From Chaetomium olivaceum (lineage: Eukaryota; Ascomycota; Sordariomycetes; Sordariales; Chaetomiaceae): a DNA stretch of 64,000 nucleotides. The stretch is taken from contig JAYWVB010000042.1 in assembly GCA_039881045.1 (NCBI GenBank), forward strand, positions 248,001 to 312,000, in the 5' to 3' direction. Position 1 is the stretch's first letter. Each line of letters starts with the position of its first letter. The notes under the pieces were generated by a model. It saw only the letters and a list, made by a program, of their open reading frames with translations, made no database searches and was not told the DNA's origin. The position numbers and the translations under genes are program-made. Shown here piece by piece: positions 45,810-57,443 of the stretch.

Positions 45810-47499
45810 CTACGCCCCAGACGCGCTTGCTGGTTCCGGCGTCGGCTCTTCGGCCGGTGACGGTTCGACCTCCGACGGCTCGACGCCCGGTGGCTTATCC
45901 TTGCTGAGTGACAGCTTTATCCGCCAGTTCATGAACTCGTCCGTGATGATGCTGCCGTGGCCAACCTCCTCGACCTTGAAGAGCTCAATGTGGTCCGATC
46001 TGTTCTCCCTCCTGATCCTCCACACGCCCTCGTCGGTGATGCTTTGGCGGAGCCCTGCAGAAGCTGGTTAGTATGTATTTAGGGTGCAATATGCAGACGG
46101 GGGGCTGTCATACAATCGAGGAAAAGACTGGCAAATTTGATGCAGACGTTGCCGTCCCACTTTGCAGTCTTCCTGCGCTGGACGTCCTGCGGCATGCTCA
46201 GGGTACTGAACTCCTCGACTCCGCTGAGTATTCCGCCTTGTGTCCTGTAGCCAACTATAATTTTGGGCACGCCGAGGAGGAAGGACTGAATCCAGTACCG
46301 CATGAGTTTCCGATCGAATTTGAATCGGTCGTTGTGGGTGTGGATCTCGGCGGTGGTTTTGAGCTCTACCCAGTTGATGGGTTGCCCCGGTGTCTCGGGC
46401 TTTGCATCCCATACTATGAGAACGTTAGCATCTTGAGATCCTAGGGGTTACAAAAGGCGGTTGCTTACTCGCGTCGACTTCGCCTCCGAGACAGACTATG
46501 GATTTACCAAACCCCGTGCGGACGACGGAGCAATATTGCTCTTTGTTGTTGGTAACTTCGTCGTTCCTGTTCTCAATGTAGTCTCTCGTTGTCTCGCCCC
46601 AGGGTCGTGGTATTGTGCTGAGAGTTTCGAATTTGTACCCTGGGTTGAATGTTAGTGAGTCTAGCCCATGAGCAGCATCAATGGTGAGCTTTACCCCAAT
46701 ACTGCATCAGCGACGGCGGAGTCCGGTGTCCCTTGCGGTTGTTGTTTTCCCGGCTGATTTCCATTTGCCTTTTTTTCTCCTTGAAGGCGTGATTCTCCTC
46801 GATGAAACTTGGATTCAATACTGTTAGCTTGGTGACCTAGGCCAATGTCGGGGGAGACGTCTCCTATTCATTGCTTACATGCAATCCTAGGGCAATTAGC
46901 ACGCCGTTTGTCAGAGAAGAATATTGTGACATACTCGATAGAGGGTAGCGTTCATCTCGAATCTAAAGCAAACGAAGGACATTCAGCATCAGGTCCTCGG
47001 TGATAGGGTCCTCAGGTGGCCTCACCCTTCGTCATCATAGGGTGTAGCCATGATCTAGCCAGCGTTAGCGTCCCTATACTATCGATATAACAATAGAACA
47101 CCCAGTCCTACCTTGGTCAACATGCCCCTCCAGGTGACGATGTGTGCATCTATCGGCCCGCCCGTTTGCTGTTCATGATCCGCTATGGTCTTGAGGAGGC
47201 TGTCTAGATGCTCATCCGTCGAGTCGTCATGCTTGATAAACGTATCGTACCCGTCTGACAAGTTCGAGCCTATCTCTGGCGGATAGTACCATTTCAGGGA
47301 TGAGTCGTCCAAGCGAAACTTGTGGTCTTTGTCATATGAAAAGCATGCGAACTCCTAGAGTGAACGATGTATCAGAATATCTTGTTCTCTCAGGGGACTA
47401 TGATCTGGAAGGGAGATTTAGACTCACCCTTGGCCGTTTGACAGGCTCAGCCTCGCCCGCATAGCGAGCCGGAGCCTGGATGGGGAATTGGAGGGACAT
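45810..47499 (-). CDS. rai1: RAI1/DXO decapping nuclease
   Basis: RAI1 partners the nuclear 5'-3' exonuclease Rat1 and removes incomplete 5' caps. The start at 47499 gives MSLQFPIQAPARYAGEAEP. Family blocks in order are EFACFSYDKDHKFRLDDSSL, DAHIVTWRGMLTKIMATPYD, FEMNATLYR, FIEENHAF, YKFETLSTIPRPWGETTRDY, and the metal-binding motifs CLGGEVD and NWVELKT. They are followed by LMRYWIQSFLLGVPKIIVGY and DEFMNWRIKLS before an acidic Pro/Glu tail. About eight exons: 47428-47499 and 47112-47354 first, 45810 to about 46054 last. Nearly all junctions are in phase. The junction between the donor at 46934 and the acceptor at 46821-46822 does not keep frame with canonical sites, so another one-base error or an unusual splice is possible there. 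All catalytic acidic residues that I can place are present. Confidence 0.9.
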
Positions 47500-48081
47500 G
47501 GCAGTTGCTGAAGTCCCTGAAATGTCTAACAAAGCTGGTGATGGGGAGTATTCTTGCAAATTTGGTTAGTACCCTCATTGCCCACTACGTCCCTGCTGAA
47601 TAAATACACTGGGCTCTTGCGTGCATCAGCGTGTGGTAACTGGATGCAAGGTACCTTATGTATGTATGTATGCAGAAGACGATGAGACTGAAGATGCTTG
47701 GCGTCCACTTGCTGCGTTTGAGTTGCTTGTGAAGTGCTGTAACAAAGAACCGCAGGGCGGCCCCATGTCCTGTAACTCGGTATGAAAGCCCCACACAGTT
47801 ACCCGGCTGGATCTGGCTAGGGGTTTTCGGAGACTTGTGGGCCCTTAAGCTCCCGCATAACTCACCCGCATCCCGCATTCGGGGGAGCACCTGGTGGACC
47901 GGCAGGAACCTACCGAAAGTTGTCAGAACGCCCACTTCTCAAAGTTCAACAACACCTCACTGTCGTTCTATCCGTGTATTGTGTACGGCTAAGCCACCCT
48001 GGGCTACACGTAACACGCACACCATCAATCGCCGGGGTTGGTGAAACCGAGAATGACCAGCGACCCGATGCGATAGCGACC
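47500..48081. other. divergent promoter region of rai1 and sec8
   Basis: 582 bp between two start codons, containing both promoters and leaders. The sec8 frame is open upstream to 47920, but the first family-like methionine is at 48082. Confidence 0.65.
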
Positions 48082-51000
48082 ATGGCCAATAGATTCGGCG
48101 CGGCGTACCGCAACGGCGCCGGCGGTAGTGGTGGTAGTGGTGGTAATAGCGGCGGTTACGGCAATCTTGATCGCCAGGATGACGAGTACGACCCTTACGG
48201 AGAGGGATATGGCAGCGACCGACATGCCCCCCCTCCCCGCCGAACGAATCCTCGAGCCCCTTCCGCTGTCCGCAATCCAGCTGCCCCGCCTCCCCGGTCC
48301 GCCCAGCGAGTTCAGGAGACCAACGCCGAGCGTGAGATGGGCAAGGTGCTGGAATTGATCAAGCAGGAATGGCCCGCCATGTGCGAGAACGACTGCATCC
48401 CCGTCCAGCTGGCTCTACAGCTGCTCGACACGAGCTCCGTCGGTCGCGCCCACGAGTACCGCAATTTCCAACGGACACACCTATACCTGCAGGACTCGCT
48501 CAAGAAGATTGTGCACGAGTACCACCAGGGATTCAACAGCTCCATAGGCACGTTCCACAAGATTCAAGGGAGCATACAGGCCTCGCAGAAGAAGGTGCGC
48601 ACCCTCAAGGAGTCGCTGGCGACGTCCAAGACGGCCCTCTGCGCGACAGACCCGGAACTCAAGAAGCTACACGCCACGTCGCACATGTACGATGGCGTAC
48701 TGCAAACCCTCAACGAGCTGGACGATTTGCGTGCGGTTCCCGACCAGCTCGAGGCCAGGATATCAGAGAAGCGCTTTCTTACCGCTGTCGAAGTTCTCCA
48801 AAACGCACTGCGCAAGTTGACGAAGCCCGAGCTGGATGACATCGGGGCGCTGAGCGAGCTGCGTAATTATCTCGCGAACCAAGAGACGGCGCTGATGGAC
48901 ATATTGGTTGAGGAGCTGCACGAGCACCTCTACCTCAAATCGCCATATTGCCAGGAGCGCTGGCAGAACCTGGCCAAAAGCCAGGGCGCTGTCGGCAAGG
49001 CCTTCAAGGATGCGCCAGCTGTAGTGCCATTCCATGCTGTCCTCGATACGATCGATTGGGACCGATCTGTAACCGAAGACCCCCACAAAAACCCCGAAGC
49101 CGACACTTTTTACTACGTCACGCTGCTGGTTGAGTCTCTGAATAGGTTGGGGAGGCTAGAGTCTGCTGTCGATACGCTGAAGCAGAGGTTGCCTGTTGAA
49201 CTATTTGCGGTGGTGAACGAAACCATCAATGACATCGATCAGAAACACCCCAGCTCCTTGAGGGGAGGCTCTAATGGATCTCATGGCCTCCATATTTACG
49301 GCCAGCGCGAAACCAGGATGAGGGCAGATGTTATTTACGATCTACTATGGACGCTCTACGGCAAGTTCGAGGCCATGGCCGAGGGTCACCGCGTATTCCA
49401 CGAATCCATCAAAGCGCTCATCCGCCGCGAGGGAGCCGGCAATAACATTGCACTGCTAGGCAGCTTCAAGGAGCTTTGGAATCTGTATCAGAACGAAATT
49501 CGCTCCCTCTTACACAACTACGTCACGACGGATGCCGATGTCTACCAGTTTCGCTCTTCACCCAGACCCGGCATGGGAATGAACGGGACGAAGGATGCCG
49601 CGCGGGAGCACCTCTTCAAGTTCTCCGAGGTTGACTCCAAGTCGACCGAGATGGCAACCGAGTACGAAGCCTTGGATGGCATCATCCAGGCTGCCGTGCC
49701 GGGCCTGACCTCCAACACACGCAAGGGTGATGGCAAAAAGGGCCTGGTTGTCCCACGGTCTGACCCCGTCGCTGCTCGGAAGAGCACCGCCGGCTACGGC
49801 AATAACCAGGGCAGCGGAACATACAAGTCACTGGTCGAACCTAGCGTATTCAACATGAGCTTGCTGCTACCACCCACTCTCATCTTTTTGCAGCGTCTGA
49901 AGAGCATCGTCCCGCCCGGATCAGATCTGGCGACCAGCACACTCACGTCGTTCCTCGATAACTTCCTCGTCAACGTCTTCCAACCCCAACTAGACGAAAC
50001 CCTCGGGAAGCTCAGCGACACCGTTTTTGGCGAAGCGGATGCCTTCTTCCAGGATTCCGAGTGGGCGCGGGTTGCTAAACGGCCCGTGTTCAAGGGCGCG
50101 ACGGCCTTCTTTACCATTGTGACAGCATTTTGTCGGATGCTGGGGACTATTCCACATGACCAAGCGCTCAGCGCGCTCATTATCACCCAAATGCTTCGGT
50201 ACTACGACAGGTGCTTTACGTGGTACAAGGCCTTGGTCACCAAAACCCAAGAAGAAGCATCTAGCGCCGAGGAGCTACGGGCGTCTGCGGTGTTATCTCT
50301 CGAACCGAGCGAGATCCACGAGACGATGCAGAAGCTATGGGAGGCTGAAGCAACTGACTTTGGACTCCTCGAGAAGGAGGCCGACCTGCTCATGGCACAC
50401 ACAAAGGTGAAGAGGCTGGAGGCCAGCGATATTATCCAGGACCGTGACACCATCTCGTCGCTCTGTCTGTTGTACACTAGCATGAAGTGGCTCTCGGTCA
50501 AGATTCTCAGTCTGCGGCACATCACCGAGAACGAGACCGATTCGTCCCGCTCCAACCTTCCCAAACCCGAGAAGAAGCGCTGGACCCTACTGAACGACCC
50601 TAACAAGGCCACGGCAGATGAAGGCCCAGTATATCTGCCCATGACGCAAGAAACCGTGCTGTATGTTTTTTTACCTAGCCCTTTTCCCATCCCCAATCCC
50701 TCCAAAATACGCGAGATTAACCCCCCCCACCTAGGTCCTTCGACAGCATCCTAACCTCTTACACCTCCCTGGCCACCACCGCCCTGCAAACCCTGCACGC
50801 CGAAGTCCGCTGCCGCATCCTCCACTCCCTCCACACGGCCCTCTCCCCCTCCCAAACCGCCCCTTACCTTCTCGAACAGGAAGTCACCGAGCCCGACCCG
50901 GAAATCCTCTCGCTCAACAATGAGATGGTTGCCTTCGACGAGACCACCTCCCACTTTTTACGAGAACGCGAGGTCGCTTTTGTGCGGACCGGGCTGGGAT

Positions 51001-51401
51001 TGCTGATTAACTCGTACCTCGTGCGCAACGCGGCTATGACGGCGCCCATGAACGCCAAGGGCTGTGGGCGGATGCGGCTGAATGTGCTGGTGCTGCAGCA
51101 GAATCTGAAGAATATTGAGGTCGGTCCCGGCGCGGAGCTGGGCAGGGCGAAGGAGTACTTCGAGTTGTTTGCGGCGGGACCGGATGGGATTGTGAAGCGG
51201 GCGAAGGAGGATGCGGAGAAGGTGAGGGCGAATGGGGAGACGGCCGTGGCGGTGAGCTTTACGTATGACGAGCTGAAGGCGCTGTTGGAACTGTGCTATA
51301 GCGAGCAGCTGGCGGACCCGGAGAGGGGCGTGGCGGCTGCTGCGAAGAGGCAGTTGGCGGATAAGCTGCTTGGGTTGAGCGAGTATATGTGGCAGAGCTA
51401 G
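48082..51401 (+). CDS. sec8: exocyst complex component SEC8 (EXOC4)
   Basis: SEC8 is a subunit of the exocyst, which tethers secretory vesicles at growth sites such as hyphal tips and septa. Two exons (48082-50660 and 50735-51401) join in phase to give 1081 residues, a normal length. After a Gly/Ser-rich leader (encoded near 48115-48160) and a Pro-rich segment, the helical Sec8 N-terminal domain begins at about residue 75 (MGKVLELIKQEWPAMCENDC) and includes VGRAHEYRNFQRTHLYLQDS and LKKLHATSHMYDGVLQTLN. The C-terminal exon ends LADKLLGLSEYMWQS. No indels are seen. It is divergent from rai1. Confidence 0.95.
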
Positions 51402-53843
51402 TTCGGGACCATTTAGGAATAAGGGGTTTGTTTTGGGTGGGATCGCGGGGTTGTGGAGTTTGGTGGTTATGGGAGCCGGGTAGTGGGAGGTTGGCCGGTG
51501 TGGTTCTAGGCTGGTAGCTGGTAACGAGCATGTGTGATGAGAGGTCGTGGAAGGTCGGGGCCATCGTGTGATGGTTATGCACCTGGTGTTGTGGTCAAAA
51601 TGGCACCTCGTGGGTGTACATGTACAATGCGCATAAATGGTGCATTCTGCTTTGCTGTCTACAATGTGCATTGCACTACTTGCTTGCCCGGCCACAACTT
51701 CCAGGCCACTGCTTGAACCAGGCCATGGTCGAGGCACTCATGACCTCGTCACTTGTCTACCTAATGTTACACCATACCCTACCTCAAGGCTACTGGCATT
51801 GGGTACTTGCAGGCCGCATTACCTATCTGCCCGGGTGGCTTCACAACGAACACCTACAGCAACAACCCGCACACCTACTCACTATCAGCATTACATTACC
51901 TATCAATCCCGTAGCTGCAAACTGCCCCTGCCAACCATCCGGAGAAACGGCGGTGCACCACTGCTCAGCCTCAACCCATCCCCCCGCGAAAGAGCCAAGC
52001 CCATTGCTACGCTCTCTGAAACCCAAAACAAGGCGCGAACCCCAAAACACAAACGCCTGGGTAAGGTACTTTTTCGCGCCCCAAACTGGGGTTGAAACAA
52101 CTAACCCCCTCTATTTCCTGGGGTTGCATAACGGTCTGGTCTAGGCCGAGTCCAGGCCGAGTCCTCAAGACCGGGTCGAGTTTATGGGCCGGTTCAAGGA
52201 GCCATCCAGTGAGTGTCCTGCCGGGAAGGCTTTGTGAACCTACCTTATCTATTGTGTGCTGTGGAAGAAGGGGACGCAGCAGCAGCAGCAGCAGCAGCCG
52301 CTGATCCTGAAGGGAACCTCCGGTGCGGGGTCGCCTTTTGGGGTCAATTGTCAATTGGGGGGGGGGAGCGATAGGATTGGGCTGTGTGAGGGCGGTTGTT
52401 TGTTTCGGAGTTTAGGACTTTTTAGGTCAGTTCAGGCGGTGGTGTGGTTGCGTGCGCTGGGTGGCCTTGGGGAGCGGTCTCTGAAATGCTTGCTTTGTCT
52501 TGGCTTGTCTTGGGCTCGGATGTCAAGTAATCGAAGAACGTGGACGCGGAATGATGACAGCGCGCTTGTTGTTTACCCGGCCCGTGTGACGATGGCGTGG
52601 CGAGACACTGAGAGTCCATAGGGCGAGATCCGGGACGCTGATCGCTGTCCAGCTGAGGTGGGGATCGACTCGGTGAGAGATGCAGCGGTGGGATGTCACT
52701 GGAAGTTAAAGCTGCTGGTTGGGTGTTGTAAGGGAATACGAAGCTAGGACACAGGCGTGCCTCAATATTAAGTATGAAAGCTGAATACCTTAATCTGTAC
52801 TCTGTCCAGTACATTATCATATCAAACTGCCAGGAGCGAAAGATACACCTCCTTTAACAACTCACGAAGTTCTATGCGTATGCTATTTTTACATGGTTCT
52901 CCCTTCGAGGTGGATCATAACAACTCAGTTCCCCACACTCTCAGAGTTACATACAACTAACTCCCTGAGTTACCGACTGTCGGCTGCCATCTGTGGAATA
53001 TTAAAGCACCGAGCACGAACAAGTAGTGGCAGGTTGGGTTAACCCTCAAAATGTCGAATGCCAATCGACCGAGCAACAGTGACGTTGTGTCAATTACGGC
53101 CAAGGCTCGCCTTGTCAAAAGCTTGGTGCTGTGTTAAGGTCCGAGATTGCTCTGATAGAAGGTAACATTCCATTTTGCAGTGCCGTTGTTACAAGAGCCG
53201 GTATTGCTCCAACGCACCCATCTTAATGCCCCTGATCCTGCATTCACGCCAGGGGCTGCCTCCAGCCGAGAGCCCTCCAATAGAACACAAGATGCCCTCC
53301 CTAATCCGCTTGGCATTCTGCGCAGTGGACCCCGAGGGTGCTGAAATCAGAGCCTGCAGCTGGTTCAACGCTCCCCAGCCTGTCACGCCCCACCACCATG
53401 AGCAAAGTGGGAACGCTCCCCCCTTAGCAACCCCCTTCCATTAAAAGTGCTGTAGTCGGGCAGGCTCACCGTTTTGAAAGGCTTGCATTGGCTGATTCCT
53501 TTCCCGACCGACCGACAGGAGAAGCTTGGAAAGCCACAGCAACCTTCTCCCGTCATTGTCTTCCTGTTTCTTTCCAACCGCCGACTACATACATCACCGC
53601 CATCAATGCAGACGTATCGCTCGTTTTCTTGTTTCGGCTCTTAATCCCTTAGTTTCGCGTGCGGGTCCCTCGATTCTCTTCCATCCGAAGTCTCGGCGCC
53701 AACCTCACCTTCGTTCTCCCTTCCGGCGCACACCCGCTTCCCTCTCTGTACGGCTGCTAGGGAACGCGGTTTCGCCTTTTTTTTCTCAATTGACTTTACC
53801 GCTTTCCTATCGCTACCGTCGCGTTCATAACCTGTTGCCCAAA
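51402..53843. other. 2.4 kb intergenic region upstream of knr4
   Basis: It includes the sec8 3' end, a (CAG)7 run at about 52276-52298, a G-run near 52361, and a pyrimidine-rich leader at about 53560-53840 before the knr4 start. Open frames at 51614-52144 and 52092-52621 have no recognisable content. No supported gene. Confidence 0.55.
52276..52298. repeat. (CAG)n microsatellite, seven units
   Basis: Short trinucleotide repeat in intergenic sequence. Confidence 0.9.
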
Positions 53844-55564
53844 ATGGATTCGTGAGTAGCTCTGCATTTTTCCCATCCTTCTGCGGCCGTCTGTCGATTG
53901 CTAATCACCTGTTGCGAATCTAGCATAGGCACCGTCTTCAAATCCTTCTGGCATACAATGACCAGCGATGACCGACGTTAGCAAACCCCCGAGTTCCACT
54001 CTAACGTCCCGCGATTTACTAACGACCGCCAGATTCCAATCACGACTCCCCATACCGAACAGGGCGCCATGTCCCCTTGAACGCGAGAAACGGGCTGACC
54101 TCGGTCACGACCGCCGGTGACTCTCGTGCCGACATCACATCACCCTACCGCGATGAGTCGAGTCGCCATTCATCCTCCACGTTCGATGCTGCCGGAAACG
54201 TCACCTCTCCCAGGCCCTACTCCCCCGGCATGAGATCACAATCTGCGCGGCAGTCTACCGCAAACGATGGCTTCGAAATGCAGAGCCCGACAGGCGAAAT
54301 TCCGATGCAGTCTTTCCGCGACGGGATGCCGCCGCCGCCACCCGTCAGCACCTCGTGGGATAAGATCGACAACTGGGCCGAAGAGAATTACCCCGAGTTG
54401 TTTGACCAGCTTTGCGAAGGATGCACAACCAACGACATCAACGACCTAGAACACCAGCTCGATTGCTCGCTTCCCCAGGATCTTCGGGAATCGCTCCAAA
54501 TTCACGATGGTCAGGAGCGCGGCGGGAACCCAACAGGTATCTTCTTTAGCGCCATGCTTATGGATTGCGAGGAGATTGTGCAGGAATGGGAGAATTGGCG
54601 CAAGGTCAACCAGGAATTCCTGCTGGAGTCTACTTTCCCCCGACCGGCCGTTCCGTCCAAGGCGCTCGGCGGTAGCAGCAGCCAGGCATCCACCTCAGCG
54701 GCGGCTTCGTCAAGCTCGGCCCCAACTTCGCCCGGGAACCCAAACTGGCGGCAAGAGCTAATGGCTCGTCAAGACTGTGTCCCCCCCAACGCGATCCAAA
54801 AGTCGTATGCGCACCCCGCCTGGATTCCCCTCGTGCGCGATTGGGGCGGAAACAACCTGGCCATCGATCTCGCGCCCGGCCCCAAGGGCCATTGGGGCCA
54901 GGTCATCCTTTTCGGCCGGGACTATGACACGAAGTACGTGGTCGCGCGGTCGTGGGCGCACCTCCTCGGCACTGTTGCGGACGACCTGAAGAGCGGGAGG
55001 TGGTTCGTCGACGAGGACTCGGGCGAGCTCAAGCTGCGCGAGTTCAAGCAAAGCCGCGTCGAGCCGGGTTACTTTGATATCCTGCGATGGCGGGCGGACC
55101 AAAGACACGGCCGCACAGCCGCCAAGCGTAAGTCGATGGCGCCCGGAGCGAGCTCGCTTAGTGCGCCGAGCTCGCCGTACGCCAGCCCGACAACCGAGCC
55201 TAACGGTGATCATCGCGGCCGGTCGATGCAGCGCCCCAACGTTATCTCGCCTATTCCGAGCCCTATCCGGCCCGGCTATGGCAAGCCAAGCCCCCTGGCG
55301 CGGGTGGCAGAAGAGTCGGGGGCTTCAAGCCCAGCCGCCGGCAAGTCGGGCGAGAAGCTAGTCGAGGTCGACACCCCACGGCAGAGCAACGAAGACAGCA
55401 AGGAGGCCGCCCCGAGGCTGGCCGCCTTGGCCAACGGCGACGACCCCGCCGACGATAAAGTGGAAAAGCCAGGAGCAGCCCAACCAAACGGCTCAGCGGC
55501 AACCGACCGGAAGCCTACCGTAGAAGACGATATTGAGGGGGCAATGAAGACGATTGAGATTTGA
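53844..55564 (+). CDS. knr4: KNR4/SMI1 homologue (GS-1), cell-wall glucan synthesis regulator
   Basis: Fungal KNR4/SMI1 (GS-1 in Neurospora) coordinates cell-wall glucan synthesis with the cell-integrity and calcineurin pathways. Three exons (53844-53851, 53924-53976, 54033-55564) give 530 residues. The tiny 8-nt first exon (ATG GAT TC) splices to IGTVFKSFWHTMTSDDRHSN, the conserved N-terminus of the family. The SMI1/KNR4 domain spans about residues 120-350: SWDKIDNWAEENYPELFDQL, then LRESLQIHDGQERGG and GIFFSAMLMDCEEIVQEWENW. It continues HPAWIPLVRDWGGNNLAIDL and HWGQVILFGRDYDTKYVVA. A Ser/Ala-rich insert interrupts it near residues 270-290. The last 180 residues are Ser/Pro-rich and disordered. 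All phases agree and no frame damage is seen. Confidence 0.95.
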
Positions 55565-56675
55565 TTTAAGCCGGTATGGAATTGGACGAGCAGACAAGGA
55601 CACAATGCTACGACCGGGTGATGAAGCTGCAAGCAATCACGTGCTCTCGGGCAGACTGCCTGCAGCACGCATTTTCCTACATTAACATACATCGGGGCGG
55701 GGGATACCGCCGGGCGTTGCAGGCGTACTTTGCCCCATCACCAACAACACGATCAGGGTCTGTTGGGGCATCTTTCTTTTGACACGGCGTCGCTTCGGTC
55801 CGACACGCGCTCCCACTGTCTCTTGTCCATTTACGGGGGAGCCTCTTCTTCATCGCGGGTGCTTTAGACGCTGTGGACAGAGATCTTCTTTTTGGGGCTC
55901 GGTTTAACCTTGCTCTACCTACCTACCTCTATCACTCCGTCTTACGTTGTGGAGGTTGGGTGGTTTTCACTTCAGTGTTGCTGACAGCAGCAATGCCCGG
56001 GGAGAAACGACGTGGGACATGACATTCTGCTGTACATTATACTTGGGTCTATTCGCTACTACGTAATGTGGCCTCGGCCTTCTTTCCTTCTTCTTGGCTT
56101 TGGTTGCGGATAGGAGACGGGAGGAGTGGCGACGACTGGAGGCGTTCGACATTTAGGGGGTTAGACCGTCGTGTGCTGATCGTTAGCCGTAGACAATGTG
56201 CCAATGATTGTGCTTGCCAGTGGTGGTTTTGATTATTAGAATCTTTAGTCGAGATACTCCGGGTCCAGACGTATTGCCATCGCTCCAGTGCTAAATTTAC
56301 ACAATTAACAACTAAATTCGATCCTCATGAACATCGATCAGGGTAATCACGTGCTGTTGCAAATGCCATGCCAGTCCAACCAGTGCCAAGAACGTCAGCC
56401 TTGGCGGGTGGGTCAACCAGTCCAGCCGCGCCAACGTCGTCATCCTCGAAATAGCAGCTGAGCTGAAGCCTCGTGCATCACTCGATCAACCATCGCGACT
56501 ACAACCACACAACAGCCACCGACAACCTCCCACGCACATCTCTGAGCTTACCTTGAGCGACATAGCTTCCGACATAATTGCGTTGACATAGGCAGCCGAA
56601 CCGACGCCTCCAGCTCCCGCCCGGCCAATCGATCACCCTCTGTACCACAACCAACCGAACCAACAGACCATCACA
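55565..56675. other. intergenic region between knr4 and vps68
   Basis: knr4 3' UTR followed by the vps68 promoter. A CCTA repeat lies near 55915-55930. No supported gene. Confidence 0.6.
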
Positions 56676-57443
56676 ATGTCCGAAGACCGCCTCTGGAAGT
56701 TCCGCAGGCCGGAATGGCTCAACAGTGCCTGGGCGCGCAACGCAGGTGTCTACGGCGCCGGCGGTCTGGTACGCCATTCCCCTCTCCAACCCCCCCTCTT
56801 CCCATTCCATCCATCCTCTGTCCTCCCTCCCTCCTCCTCCAGAGACAACAACCGCCCATCACCCTCCTCCCCCCCCTCAAACAAGAACCCCACTAACCCC
56901 TCCTGTTACCCAGTTCTCCCTCGCCTTCTACACGCTCCTCGACGCGGCTGTCTGGTCTAAATCCGCGCTCAACGGCTCCAACCTGCACGTGACCTTTGTC
57001 GACTGGTTGCCCTTCATCTTCTCGTCCCTGGGGATGCTCATCATCAACAGCGTCGAGAAGGCGCGCCTGTCGGCCGACTCGTTCAGCTACAGCGGGTCGG
57101 GCGTCGCGTGGAAGGCCAGGGTCGTGCTGTTCCTGGGCTTCGCGGCGCTGGCGGGCGGGATGGCGGGCGGGGTGACGGTGTTCGTGCTGAAATTTGCCGT
57201 GCCCGGCGTGCTGTTCCCCGCGATGGGGATGGGCCTGGAGAATTTGGTGGCGAATGCGTTGGTGGGGTTGAGGTGAGTTTTTGCTTTCTTTCTTTCTTTC
57301 TTTCTTTCTTTGGTGGGGGAGGGGGGTGTGTGTCCATGTTGGGAATTGGTTTTGCTGATTTATGATGTGCTTTATCTAGCTCGGTGGTGTTGTGGATCAG
57401 CCAGAATATGGAGGACGAGTATTCGTACAACCTCTCGCTGTGA
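56676..57443 (+). CDS. vps68: VPS68 / TMEM50 family vacuolar-sorting membrane protein
   Basis: A small four-helix membrane protein of the UPF0220/TMEM50 family. Yeast Vps68 acts at endosomes in vacuolar protein sorting. Exons 56676-56768, 56914-57272 and 57380-57443 join in phase to give 171 residues, typical for the family. The start MSEDRLWKFRRPEWLNSAWA is followed by the first hydrophobic segment (AGVYGAGGLFSLAFYTLLDA). The signature VTFVDWLPFIFSSLGMLIIN, two further membrane segments (VVLFLGFAALAGGMAGGVTV and after) and the C-terminus NMEDEYSYNLSL come next. The second intron carries a CTTT microsatellite (57284-57311). Confidence 0.93.
57284..57311. repeat. (CTTT)7 microsatellite in vps68 intron 2
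   Basis: Seven tetranucleotide units directly after the GTGAGT donor. Confidence 0.95.
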
